From JAPUEK01 sp963815355 (GTDB taxonomy: Bacteria > Pseudomonadota > Alphaproteobacteria > Rhodobacterales > Rhodobacteraceae), in contig CAWFGJ010000002.1 of NCBI GenBank assembly GCA_963815355.1, positions 124,001-188,000 on the forward strand: DNA of 64,000 nucleotides, in the 5' to 3' direction. How positions within the stretch are numbered: position 1 is the first letter of the stretch; each line of letters opens with the position of its first letter. The position numbers and the translations under genes were made by a program. Positions 1 to 8,104 of the stretch are shown piece after piece. The notes beneath the pieces are model-generated. The model saw nothing but the letters and a program-made list of their open reading frames with translations. It made no database searches and was not told the origin of the DNA.

Positions 1-13
1 GCAGAAACATCGC

Positions 14-181
14 TTAGCGCGCCATGCGGTCAATGAAGATGGTCACGAACAGCCCAAGAAGGGTAAAGGCAATTGAATAGACCGCCGCGTATTGCAGCAT
101 GTCCAGCCAGCGCCCGCCGCGGCGTTTGGCGGTCATAGCGCCCACGATGGCCCCGATCACGAATCCAGCCAAGACGATCAT
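14..181 (-). CDS. Small two-helix membrane protein, 55 aa
   Basis: This short reading frame encodes a 55-residue protein made almost entirely of two hydrophobic stretches (about residues 2-17 and 33-50) separated by a basic loop with AKRRGGR. It starts at an ATG preceded by a purine-rich AAAGGGGGG ribosome site and ends in TAA. It lies 45 bases downstream of the DUF2927 lipoprotein gene on the same strand, so the two are probably co-transcribed. An ATG begins 6 bases past its stop and may open a further gene that runs off the window. Similar tiny proteins occur in Rhodobacteraceae, as far as I recall under unreliable product names; I assign no function. The start and frame are well supported by the hydrophobic pattern and the ribosome site. 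Confidence 0.65.
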   Translation of the reverse strand: MIVLAGFVIGAIVGAMTAKRRGGRWLDMLQYAAVYSIAFTLLGLFVTIFIDRMAR

Positions 182-226
182 GCCGCCCCCCTTTCCCTGC
201 CGGAGCCGGGCGAGGGGAGCAGATGC

Positions 227-1597
227 TTACCCCCGGCGACCCCGCGCGGCGAGCGAGGCGATTTCGCCCATGCGCGCCCGCACCTGTTGTTCCGAGCCGA
301 AGCCATAGCGTGCCCAACCCAGACTGTCGAGACGCAGCGCCTTTGCTGCGGCAACGTCACCCTGCGCCTCCAGCGCCTCGGCCTTGATCAGCATCAGCGT
401 CGCCAGAAGCGAGGCGTTTTCGGCCTGACGGACCACAGGCATGGCCCGGTCAACAAACGAGATCGCCTGATCATACTGGCCCGATGACAGCGCCACGGCG
501 GCAAGCTGCATGTCGACATGGGCGGCGTGCACCTCGGCCCCCGGCAAAGACCGGTAGATCCGCCCGGCTTCGGCAAAAGAGCGCACGGCCAGTTCGGGGT
601 CCTTGGCCACATTCGTGCGGCCCACAGCATAATAGGCAAAGCCAAGCCGCGCGTCATGCCAGCCTTGGGCCTTGGCGATGGACAGCATCTGGTTTGCTGC
701 AGTAACCCGGCCCGCGGCACCACGCACCCCAAAGGCATCCTCAACCGCCCGGGTCCAGGCGCGGGGCGCGATGGATTCGGCAATGCCTGCACGGCCTTCG
801 CCCGCCGGGTTCAACCGGGCCAGCAGGGCGGGGACCACCCGCGCGGCCTGCGCTTCGTTCATGCCGTTTTGCATTTCGGGTGCGTAGTGCATCCGCAGCA
901 TCAGCATGTCAAAGCCGGTCAGGACAGTGCGGAAGTTGTCATCGTTGAACACGGAATCGGGCAGGCGGAACAGATCGTTCAACGGCCCCATCGCCTGTGC
1001 CAGTTCCTCATGCAGGCAGTCGCGCACCTCTTGCGGGCTGGTGTCGGAGGGCACGAACACCGCAACATTCTGCCGGCGGGTCAGGCTGACCCAATCCACC
1101 TCGGGGCCAGAGCGGCTGGCCTTGTATTCGGCAAAGGATTTCACGCGCGGCACCACAAAGCAGGCAGCCGTCGGCACCACGCGCTGCATCTGCGCCCGCG
1201 TCTGGAATTCCACGACGATCGAGGCGACCTCACCGGCCTGAGCGGGGCGGATATCAAGGCCAGCTTCGTTGCGGAAGCGGTTGATCAGCTTGGACAATTC
1301 TGCCGGGGCGGTGGCAGGCACATTGCCTTTGAGCGCGACCGTGATCGGGCCGTCAAAGCGGGTAAAGGTCGGCAAGGAGCGCCCGCTTTCCATCCGGAAT
1401 TCCAGATCAAGAAAATCGCGTGCGATCTCATGGTTGGACCGTTGGGGCGCTTGCGTGCGGCCATGGGCAAAGCCCTGCATGGCCGGCAGGCTGGCCCCGA
1501 AGGAGCTGTCTAGCGGTGCCCCCTTGGTGACCTCGGTCGGAGGGGTGGCGGTGCAAGCCGTGGCAAGGCACAGGGCAAAGACGGACAAATGGCGCAT
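227..1597 (-). CDS. DUF2927 domain lipoprotein-like protein
   Basis: The 456-residue product begins with a short signal sequence ending LATAC, so Cys15 could be a lipidated residue, although the lipobox is not ideal. Residues about 55-260 match what I know of DUF2927: a conserved VVP..KSF.EY block, then DCLHEELAQAMGPLND near residues 193-208, then an FND and GM..AQA segment. The H196-E197-E198-x-x-Q arrangement resembles a zincin-like site, but no protease activity is established for the family. Residues about 260-456 are alanine-rich and helical and look TPR-like, with A-Y-Y-A-V-G-R and LEAQGD elements. The gene has about 750 bases without genes upstream and a small membrane protein gene downstream. 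Export to the periplasm or inner face of the outer membrane is inferred. Confidence 0.85.
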   Translation of the reverse strand: MRHLSVFALCLATACTATPPTEVTKGAPLDSSFGASLPAMQGFAHGRTQAPQRSNHEIARDFLDLEFRMESGRSLPTFTRFDGPITVALKGNVPATAPAELSKLINRFRNEAGLDIRPAQAGEVASIVVEFQTRAQMQRVVPTAACFVVPRVKSFAEYKASRSGPEVDWVSLTRRQNVAVFVPSDTSPQEVRDCLHEELAQAMGPLNDLFRLPDSVFNDDNFRTVLTGFDMLMLRMHYAPEMQNGMNEAQAARVVPALLARLNPAGEGRAGIAESIAPRAWTRAVEDAFGVRGAAGRVTAANQMLSIAKAQGWHDARLGFAYYAVGRTNVAKDPELAVRSFAEAGRIYRSLPGAEVHAAHVDMQLAAVALSSGQYDQAISFVDRAMPVVRQAENASLLATLMLIKAEALEAQGDVAAAKALRLDSLGWARYGFGSEQQVRARMGEIASLAARGRRG

Positions 1598-2346
1598 GGC
1601 TTGGCAGCTCTTCCAACATTCTCGGCGGGGGGCGGACCCCCCGGATTGACAGGCAAAGCGCCCGAACCCGCAGAACGACGGAAAGTCAGCGCTACCGGCC
1701 CGGATGCCCCCGCATCCGAACCGGTAACCTGTGCTGCCTTAGCCAAAGTCCGCAGACCCGGAACGCCACAAACCCCCGTCGCCGCAGCGGCAACAAAGGG
1801 CAGGACGCAATAGCCGGACGCGATCCCCACCGCAGCCCGACCCAGACAAAGCCCCCGCTCGTCCCGCAAGATCCGATCCGCACCGTGCAGCGGCGTGGAA
1901 AGGGTGGCACCGCCCGCCGCCCGGACCACCGGGCGCAGTGCCCGGTGCGAGCGACCATCAGCCTGCTTCATCCCCCCGCAGCGGGGGGCAAAAACAGGTT
2001 CTGAAAGACGGTGTTGCACCATTATGACCTTGAAGGAAAAGTGAGTTCTCTCGGGATCGAGACAACAGGCCCTGAGTGTCGTTATCTGGGCGGCAACATG
2101 TCAATGTTTGGGTTTTTGCACCAAAGTGCCGAGTCTACTAATGGCGGTGCCTGCGGGCCGCAGCGCCAGATGTACCCGCTATCAATCACGCATTGTTGCA
2201 ATATATGTCACAAATCAGGCATCACGTGATGTGATTGTGGCAAGACTGTGGCTAAATACTGGCAGAACCGCCCGATTCGGACTTATCCACAGCCCAGATT
2301 CGCTGACACGACCGCGCCGCGTCGCGCCACAGTGCCCGGCCCGGAT
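1598..2346. other. Gene-poor intergenic stretch
   Basis: This stretch separates the DUF2927 gene start from the moxR stop. About 1600-2020 is very GC-rich and holds only low-complexity open frames on both strands without a convincing start or domain. About 2020-2300 is richer in A and T and carries a 12-base perfect palindrome CATCACGTGATG at 2220-2231, a 9-mer TTATCCACA identical to the DnaA-box consensus at 2283-2291, and a one-mismatch copy in the other orientation at 2247-2255. The promoter of the DUF2927 operon must lie here. I see no tRNA or structured RNA that I can name. Confidence 0.5.
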
Positions 2347-3192
2347 TTAGCCGCGCCCACGCGCCATAAAGGCAAGCCGTTCAAAAAGCTGCACATCTTG
2401 TTCGTTCTTCAGCAGTGCGCCGTAAAGCTTGGGCAGGCTGTGTTTGGCCTCGCGGCGCAGATCCTCGGGGGCGAGGTCTTCGGCCAGCAGCAGTTTCAGC
2501 CAGTCCAGCACCTCAGAGGTTGACGGCTTTTTCTTCAACCCCGGCGTCTCGCGCAGTTCAAAGAACTGGGTCAGGGCGGTGGCCAGCAACGTCTCTTTGA
2601 TCTGCGGGAAATGCACCCGTACGATGGCCGCCAGCGTGTCGGCATCGGGAAAGCGGATGTAGTGAAAGAAGCAGCGGCGCAGAAAGGCGTCGGGCAGCTC
2701 TTTTTCGTTGTTGGAGGTGATGATGACCACCGGACGCTGGCGCGCGCGCACCGTCTGGCCGGTCTCGTAGACGTGGAATTCCATCCGGTCGAGTTCCTGC
2801 AACAGGTCGTTGGGGAATTCGATGTCGGCCTTGTCCACCTCATCAATCAGCAAAACGACCCGCTCCGGCGCGTCAAAGGCCTGCCACAGTTTACCCTTGC
2901 GGATGTAGTTTTGCACGTCATTGACGCGGGCATCGCCCAACTGGCTGTCGCGCAGGCGACTGACGGCATCATATTCGTAAAGGCCCTGCTGCGCCTTGGT
3001 GGTGGATTTCACATGCCATTCGATCAGCGGCATTCCAAGGCTTGCCGCGACCTGCCGCGCCAGCTCGGTTTTACCGGTGCCGGGCTCTCCCTTGACCAGC
3101 AGGGGGCGTTCCAGCGTGACGGCGGCATTAACGGCCACGGCCAGATCTGCGGTTGCGACATAGGTGGTGCTGCCTTCGAACCGTTTGGACAT
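2347..3192 (-). CDS. MoxR-family AAA+ ATPase
   Basis: The 281-residue protein is a AAA+ ATPase of the MoxR class. It has a Walker A motif GEPGTGKT, a Walker B LLIDEVDKAD, a sensor region IITSNNEKELPDAFLRRC, and the C-terminal lid typical of the family. MoxR proteins act as chaperone-like ATPases, usually together with a von Willebrand factor A protein encoded next door. The start is placed at MSKRF because AAAAGGAG lies just upstream; longer in-frame extensions run into promoter sequence. No VWA gene follows downstream, where 750 bases without a gene are found instead, so its partner is either elsewhere or absent. It is divergent from dksA. Confidence 0.93.
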   Translation of the reverse strand: MSKRFEGSTTYVATADLAVAVNAAVTLERPLLVKGEPGTGKTELARQVAASLGMPLIEWHVKSTTKAQQGLYEYDAVSRLRDSQLGDARVNDVQNYIRKGKLWQAFDAPERVVLLIDEVDKADIEFPNDLLQELDRMEFHVYETGQTVRARQRPVVIITSNNEKELPDAFLRRCFFHYIRFPDADTLAAIVRVHFPQIKETLLATALTQFFELRETPGLKKKPSTSEVLDWLKLLLAEDLAPEDLRREAKHSLPKLYGALLKNEQDVQLFERLAFMARGRG

Positions 3193-3446
3193 GCGAGGCT
3201 CCTTTTGGGTTGCCTCTGAGGTAATGGCAGGCAGGGGCAAGGGCAAGCAACTCGGCGCATCCTTGGCCGTGGAATGCCAAATCTCCCTTAGGTTGAGGCC
3301 AGTTGGCGTTCTGCCAGAACCTGTCGTGAGAATGACGTAACGGCTAGTGACAATCCCCTGACGATCAGCTAAACGCCCGCCAACAGGAGCGTGCAATGAC
3401 AGATGCCCACCTGTCGCTGCGATCCGTTCAAGAGGAGAGTACCGCG

Positions 3447-3869
3447 ATGAAAGCCGAAGTTTTCCTGCCCGACGATTACCGACCGGCGGAAGGCGAGCCC
3501 TTCATGAACGACCTGCAATTGGAGTATTTCCGGCGCAAGCTGCATATGTGGAAGCAGGAACTTCAGGACCAGTCCGCCGAGACAATCGACAATCTTCAGG
3601 AATCCGGGCGCAACGTGCCCGACATTGCGGACCGCGCCTCGGAAGAAACCGACCGGGCGCTGGAGCTGCGCACCCGCGACCGTCAGCGCAAGCTGGTGTC
3701 CAAGATCGACGCAGCGCTGCGGCGGATCGACAACGGCGAATACGGCTACTGCGAGATGACGGGCGAGCCGATCAGCCTGAAGCGGCTGGATGCGCGCCCG
3801 ATCGCCACGATGACGCTGGAAGCGCAGGAAAAGCACGAGCGCCGCGAAAAAGTGCACCGCGACGACTAA
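3447..3869 (+). CDS. dksA: RNA polymerase-binding transcription factor DksA
   Basis: The 140-residue product is DksA, which binds the RNA polymerase secondary channel and works with ppGpp to adjust rRNA, ribosomal protein and stress gene transcription. A long coiled coil spans about residues 20-105, with the tip motif D-I-A-D-R-A matching the functional DxxDxA tip. The C-terminal zinc-finger module is degenerate: only one cysteine remains (YGYCEMTGEPISLKRLDARP), where the classic protein has four. This is typical of Rhodobacterales DksA, which works without bound zinc as far as I recall. An upstream ATG at 3396 also has a CAGGAG site and would add 17 residues, but the family N-terminus (MKAE.FLP.DYRPAE) favours 3447, which has AGAGGAG in front. 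A hairpin terminator follows. Confidence 0.93.
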   Translation: MKAEVFLPDDYRPAEGEPFMNDLQLEYFRRKLHMWKQELQDQSAETIDNLQESGRNVPDIADRASEETDRALELRTRDRQRKLVSKIDAALRRIDNGEYGYCEMTGEPISLKRLDARPIATMTLEAQEKHERREKVHRDD

Positions 3870-3924
3870 GCGCGGGCCGCGGGGCAGGGCGGGGCTTGTG
3901 GTGCCTGCCCGATGGGGAAAAGAT

Positions 3925-3956
3925 AACGCCGGGCCGCAGGGTCCGGCGTTTTCCAT
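3925..3956 (+). terminator. Intrinsic terminator of dksA
   Basis: AACGCCGG and CCGGCGTT form an 8-bp stem around a 10-base loop and run into TTTTCC. It lies 55 bases past the dksA stop and just ahead of the monooxygenase start. Confidence 0.75.
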
Positions 3957-3972
3957 TTCGGGCGGGGACAGC

Positions 3973-5160
3973 ATGGCGATCAAGGGCGCAGAGATCACGG
4001 TTGTGGGGGCGGGCGTGGCGGGTCTGGCCCTGTCGCGGGCCTTGGCGCTGCGCGGCGCGCAGGTCACGCTGCTGGAGCAGGCCGACGCGATCCGCGAGGT
4101 GGGGGCGGGCTTGCAGATCAGCCCCAACGGCGCGGTCGTGTTGCGCGCGCTTGGTCTGGGGGCCGAACTGGCCGCCCGCAGTCTGCGCGCCCAAGCGGTA
4201 GAGCTGCGCGACGGGCTCAGCGGCGAGACGGTGTTGCGGATGGATCTGGCCAGGTTGCGGCCCGATCAGGGCTATCACTTCTTTCACCGGGCCGATCTGA
4301 TTGATCTGCTGGCCAAGGGCGCGCGCGAGGCCGGGGTGCAGATCCGGCTGTTGCAAAAGATTGAGACGGTGGATCTGTCGGGCGCCCGCCCCCGGATCGT
4401 GACGGCGCAAGGGGTGGAACATCACCCCGCGCTGCTGATCGGCGCGGACGGGCTGCATTCGCAAGTGCGCGCGGCGCTGACGGGCAAGGTCGCGCCGTTC
4501 TTCACCCGGCAGGTCGCGTGGCGCGCGGTGATCCCGGCAGAACCCGGCAGCGATCCGGTGGCCGAGGTGCATATGGGACCGGGGCGGCATCTGGTCAGCT
4601 ATCCGCTGCGCGGCGGCACCCAGCGCAACATCGTGGCGGTCGAAGAACGCAACCGCTGGGTCGAAGAGGGCTGGTCGCTGCGCGATGACCCGATGGAGAT
4701 GCGGCTGGCCTTTGAAGCCTTTGGCCCAAGGGTGCGCGGCTGGCTGGATCAGGTGCAGGATGTCTGGCTTTGGGGCCTGTTCCGGCATCCGGTGGCCAAG
4801 CAATGGCAGCGGGTGATGACCGAGGGCGCGGTGGCCATTCTGGGCGACGCGGCCCATCCGACCCTCCCGTTTCTGGCGCAGGGCGCGTCGATGTCGCTGG
4901 AGGATGCGTGGCTTTTGTCCGAAGCACTCGACAGTCTTCCGCAGAGCGAGGCCCTGCCGCGCTGGCAGGCGCTGCGGGGGACGCGGGCTGCGCGGATCGT
5001 GGCGGCGGCGGGCAGCAATGCGCGCGTCTATCACCTGTCCGGCGTGGCGCGCAGCGTGGCGCATATGGGGTTGCGGATCGGGGGGGCGGTTGCCCCCGGT
5101 CTGGCGCTGGGGCGCTATGACTGGCTTTACGGCTACGACGTCACGGCGGCTACGCTGTAA
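3973..5160 (+). CDS. FAD-dependent aromatic-type monooxygenase
   Basis: The 395-residue protein is a single-component class A flavoprotein hydroxylase of the salicylate or 3-hydroxybenzoate 6-hydroxylase type. It shows the FAD-binding Rossmann motif VVGAGVAGLALSRAL near residues 9-23, the LLIGADGLHSQVR motif that contacts FAD and NAD(P)H, and the GDAAHPTLPFLAQGASMSLEDA motif that binds the FAD ribityl chain. Such enzymes add one oxygen atom to a phenolic substrate using NAD(P)H. The substrate cannot be told from the sequence, and no ring-cleavage gene is nearby, so it may work in a side pathway. The start at ATG 3973 follows GGCGGGGACAGC; the longer in-frame extension would read through the dksA terminator. 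Confidence 0.88.
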   Translation: MAIKGAEITVVGAGVAGLALSRALALRGAQVTLLEQADAIREVGAGLQISPNGAVVLRALGLGAELAARSLRAQAVELRDGLSGETVLRMDLARLRPDQGYHFFHRADLIDLLAKGAREAGVQIRLLQKIETVDLSGARPRIVTAQGVEHHPALLIGADGLHSQVRAALTGKVAPFFTRQVAWRAVIPAEPGSDPVAEVHMGPGRHLVSYPLRGGTQRNIVAVEERNRWVEEGWSLRDDPMEMRLAFEAFGPRVRGWLDQVQDVWLWGLFRHPVAKQWQRVMTEGAVAILGDAAHPTLPFLAQGASMSLEDAWLLSEALDSLPQSEALPRWQALRGTRAARIVAAAGSNARVYHLSGVARSVAHMGLRIGGAVAPGLALGRYDWLYGYDVTAATL

Positions 5161-5641
5161 CCGGTGCGGGCAGGGGCGCACAGGCCAGTTCCAGCCCGCC
5201 CGCATAGATCACCGTATCCTCGGAAAAGTGCAGACGGAACATCCGCGCCTGCGTCTCTACCCCAAGGCGGACGGTCACGCCATCGGCCAGACGGTCGGCC
5301 GGAATCATCGCCTCGGTCTGCCCGGTGATCGCCTTGGCCCGCCAGTCGCGCAGAAGAATTGGTTGGTCTGGTGTCACCACCAGTGCCACCTCTGGCCGCC
5401 CGCCGCCCAATCCGCCCTTCATCATCCGCACGACGCGGGCGTGCGGCTGGATGTGGCAGTCGATGGATTGCAGCGTTTTCATCCCCGAGCGGGTGATAAT
5501 CCGATCCCCCGGGATCAGATATTCCACCGGCAACGCGCCGTCGGCGGTCAGCACTTGCGTGCCAAAAAGCAGGCCATGGGCCTGCACAACCGCAGATTCC
5601 GGCGATTTCGCCGTTACCTGCCCAAGCGCGAAACGCGACAT
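5150..5641 (-). CDS. Stand-alone Hint-fold protein lacking the nucleophile
   Basis: The 163-residue protein has the Hint_2 pattern seen at the C-terminus of the three large RTX proteins of this window: GTQVLTADGALPVEYLIPGDRIITRSG, then VVTPDQPILLRDWRA and a final strand pair. It has no RTX repeats and no signal peptide. At the position where the RTX proteins have Cys (PCFTPG), this one reads HGLLFG, so the splicing or cleavage nucleophile is absent and autoprocessing is unlikely. It starts at an ATG with AGGAG seven bases upstream and its end overlaps the monooxygenase gene tail to tail by 11 bases. Function is unknown; it could bind a partner or be a degenerate relic. Confidence 0.8.
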   Translation of the reverse strand: MSRFALGQVTAKSPESAVVQAHGLLFGTQVLTADGALPVEYLIPGDRIITRSGMKTLQSIDCHIQPHARVVRMMKGGLGGGRPEVALVVTPDQPILLRDWRAKAITGQTEAMIPADRLADGVTVRLGVETQARMFRLHFSEDTVIYAGGLELACAPLPAPVTA

Positions 5642-5839
5642 CGGGAACTCCTGCCTCTGACTGCTCTTTGTTTTTTCGACAGATTACGGCAATTTCACGT
5701 TAACGGCGAGGTATTTTATGCATTTGGTCTTGGCGTTTTTTCCTCTCGCTTCCCCCGCGGGGCTTTGTTAGAAGGGCGCGGATTTGCAAAGCAGCCTTGA
5801 TCCGGCTTTCGGGCGGGTTGGGGTTGTTTTGGGCAATAT

Positions 5840-5924
5840 GCGGGTGTGGCGAAACTGGTAGACGCACCAGATTTAGGTTCTGGCGCCGCAAGGCGTGGGG
5901 GTTCAAGTCCCTCCACCCGCACCA
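5840..5924 (+). tRNA. tRNA-Leu (anticodon UAG)
   Basis: The acceptor stem GCGGGTG pairs with CACCCGC and the gene encodes its CCA end. The anticodon loop is TTTAGGT within the CCAGA/TCTGG stem, giving UAG. A long variable arm of class II type (TGGCGCCGCAAGGCGT) and the T-loop GTTCAAGTCC are present. It sits directly in front of tig. Confidence 0.96.
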
Positions 5925-5948
5925 GATTGGGATGAGAAGGACGAACAC

Positions 5949-7283
5949 ATGCAGGTCACCGAGACCCTGAAAGACGGCCTCAAGCGCGCCTACACCATCA
6001 CGGTGACGGCCGCTGAGCTGGAAGCCAAAGTACACGAAAAGCTGCTTGAAGCGCAGCCCGAAGTCGAGATCAAGGGCTTCCGCAAGGGCAAGGTGCCGCT
6101 GGCGATCCTGAAAAAGCAGTTCGGCTCGCGCATCCTTGGGGATGCCATGCAGGACGCGATCGATGGGGCCATGAAGGACCACTTCGACAAATCCGGTGAC
6201 CGCCCGGCGATGCAGCCCGAGGTCAAGATGGTCGCGGGTGAGAACTGGAAAGAGGGTCAGGACGTCGTCGTCGAGATGGCCTATGAAGCCCTGCCGCCGA
6301 TTCCGGAAGTTGACGCCGCCAAGATCACGCTTGACCGTCTGGCTGTCAAAGCCGACGACGCTGCGATCGAAGAAGCGCTGACCAACCTTGCCTCCGGCGC
6401 GCAAAGCTTTGCTGACCGCAAAAAAGGCTCCAAGGCCAAAGACGGCGACCAGGTGACGATCGACTTCAAAGGCTCTGTCGATGGTGAGCTGTTTGAAGGT
6501 GGTTCGGGCGAAGACTACCCGCTGGTTCTGGGCTCTAACTCGTTCATTCCGGGTTTTGAGGCGCAGCTGGTCGGCGCGGCTGCTGGCGACGAAGTGTCGG
6601 TCGACGTGACCTTCCCCGAAGCCTACGGCGCGGCCCATCTGGCTGGCAAAGCGGCTGTGTTCGCTTGCACCGTCAAAGCCGTGAAAAAGCCCGTCCCGGC
6701 AGAGCTGGATGACGAGCTGGCCAAGAAATACGGTGCCGAAGATCTGGCAGCCCTGAAGACCCAGATCGCTGGTCGTCTTGAGGCGGAGTATTCGGGTGCT
6801 GCGCGTGCGGTGCTCAAGCGCTCGTTGCTGGACCAGCTGGATGCTCAGGTGAAGTTCGACCTGCCGTCTGCTTTGGTCGATGCCGAAGCCGCGCAGATCG
6901 CCCATCAGCTGTGGCATGAAGAAAACCCCGAAGTGCACGACCACAACCACGGCAACGTGGAAACCACGGACGAGCACAAGAAACTGGCCGAGCGTCGTGT
7001 GCGCCTTGGTCTGGTGCTGGCCGAAGTGGGCCGCAAAGCCGAAGTGACCGTGTCGGACGCGGAAATGACGCAGGCCGTTCTGGCCGCTGCGCGTCAGTAT
7101 CCGGGCCAAGAGCGCGCGTTCTTTGAGTTCGTGCAGAAGAACCCGCAAATGCAGCAGCAGCTGCGCGCGCCGGTGTTCGAAGACAAGGTTGTGGATCACA
7201 TCGTGGCGGGGGCGAAAGTCACCGACAAGACCGTGAGCAAAGAAGACCTGCAAAAGCTCGTCGAAGCGCTTGACGAACTTTAA
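5949..7283 (+). CDS. tig: Trigger factor, ribosome-bound chaperone and prolyl isomerase
   Basis: The 444-residue protein is trigger factor, which docks at the ribosome exit tunnel and shields nascent chains. The N-terminal ribosome-binding domain carries the signature GFRKGKVP near residues 39-46. A central FKBP-type peptidyl-prolyl isomerase domain spans about residues 150-240 (GDQVTIDFKGSVDG, then GFEAQLVG and TFPEAYG), and a helical C-terminal chaperone domain follows to residue 444. The ATG at 5949 follows GAGAAGGA; an earlier in-frame start would lie inside the tRNA. It is the only protein gene between tRNA-Leu and a strong terminator, so it is probably monocistronic. Confidence 0.97.
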   Translation: MQVTETLKDGLKRAYTITVTAAELEAKVHEKLLEAQPEVEIKGFRKGKVPLAILKKQFGSRILGDAMQDAIDGAMKDHFDKSGDRPAMQPEVKMVAGENWKEGQDVVVEMAYEALPPIPEVDAAKITLDRLAVKADDAAIEEALTNLASGAQSFADRKKGSKAKDGDQVTIDFKGSVDGELFEGGSGEDYPLVLGSNSFIPGFEAQLVGAAAGDEVSVDVTFPEAYGAAHLAGKAAVFACTVKAVKKPVPAELDDELAKKYGAEDLAALKTQIAGRLEAEYSGAARAVLKRSLLDQLDAQVKFDLPSALVDAEAAQIAHQLWHEENPEVHDHNHGNVETTDEHKKLAERRVRLGLVLAEVGRKAEVTVSDAEMTQAVLAAARQYPGQERAFFEFVQKNPQMQQQLRAPVFEDKVVDHIVAGAKVTDKTVSKEDLQKLVEALDEL

Positions 7284-7302
7284 TCTGCGCACAAAGTGAC
7301 AC

Positions 7303-7334
7303 AAAGGGCCGCTCCCACCGGAGCGGCCCTTTTG
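7303..7334 (+). terminator. Intrinsic terminator of tig
   Basis: A 13-bp stem AAAGGGCCGCTCC/GGAGCGGCCCTTT with a CACC loop is followed by TTGATTTT. It is one of the strongest hairpins in the window. Confidence 0.9.
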
Positions 7335-7354
7335 ATTTTCAGGAAAGGCGCCCC

Positions 7355-8101
7355 ATGCCGAGTTTTCTTCCCGATCTGCCCGAAGACCTGATCCTTGCTG
7401 CGTTGAAAAGCGCGCCCGGCAATGAGGTGCGGTCCGGCAAGATTGACGGGCCGGAGTCGTCCTCTGCCTTGGTATCCAACGCCTTTGGCTGGTTTCTGGA
7501 GCGGCCCAAAAGCTTGCCGCCGCTGCCGGGGGTTCCTGCGGGGCAGGCGCTTTCGGTGACGCTGGCGGCAGAGATGCGGTTTCCGTGGTCGGGCGGCCGA
7601 CATCCCTGGATGGATGTCGGCATTGAGACGACAACCACCCTGATCGGCATCGAAAGCAAACGGTATGAGCCGTTTCGGCCGCTGAAAAACTCGGGCTTTG
7701 CCGAAGTCTATGACCGCCCGGTCTGGGGCGAGAAGATGGGCCGCTACACCAAGCTGCGCGATCAGCTTGTGGCGGGCGAGATGGGCTATGAGACGCTGGA
7801 TGCGGTGGAACTGATCAAGCAGGCCTACGGGCTGTATACCCAGTCGCAGAAACGCGCGCTGGGGGCGGTGCTGGTCTACCTTTACGCCGAACCGGGGGCT
7901 TGGGCCTCGGGCAAGCCGGTGGATGCGGGGCGCATCGCCCTGCACCGCGAGGAACTGGCCGATTTCGCGGACCGTGTCGGCGGCGACAGCGTGGTGTTCG
8001 CGCCGCTGCATTGGGTCGATCTGCTAAGCCAGTGGCAGAAAACCCCCGCCCTGACCGAGCATGTCGAAGGTCTGCGCGACTGGTTTGGCCCGCTGGGCTA
8101 A
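7355..8101 (+). CDS. Unknown protein with PD-(D/E)XK-like motif
   Basis: I do not recognise a named family with certainty. The 248-residue soluble protein contains WMDVGIETTTTLIGIESKRYEP near residues 85-105, that is D87, then E100-S-K102, which fits the D...(E/D)xK active-site spacing of PD-(D/E)XK nucleases with both acidic residues on adjacent predicted strands; E73 could be the helical acid. The downstream half is helical with conserved aromatic and charged residues (YDRPVWGEKMGRYTKLRDQL). A nuclease role such as a putative restriction-type endonuclease is inference. AGGAAAGG precedes the ATG. It follows the tig terminator and ends 3 bases from the convergent transporter gene. Confidence 0.7.
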   Translation: MPSFLPDLPEDLILAALKSAPGNEVRSGKIDGPESSSALVSNAFGWFLERPKSLPPLPGVPAGQALSVTLAAEMRFPWSGGRHPWMDVGIETTTTLIGIESKRYEPFRPLKNSGFAEVYDRPVWGEKMGRYTKLRDQLVAGEMGYETLDAVELIKQAYGLYTQSQKRALGAVLVYLYAEPGAWASGKPVDAGRIALHREELADFADRVGGDSVVFAPLHWVDLLSQWQKTPALTEHVEGLRDWFGPLG

Positions 8102-8104
8102 GCC

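Noticed and set aside
1510..2022. Open frame of 170 codons on the minus strand in the gap before the DUF2927 gene
   Set aside because: It has the composition of a GC-rich shadow, no domain, no ribosome site, and overlaps the DUF2927 start and signal peptide.
2247..2291. DnaA-box-like 9-mers as a chromosome origin
   Set aside because: Only one exact and one near box, no dnaA, dnaN or parAB genes, no A/T-rich 13-mers. Single boxes occur by chance at about this rate.
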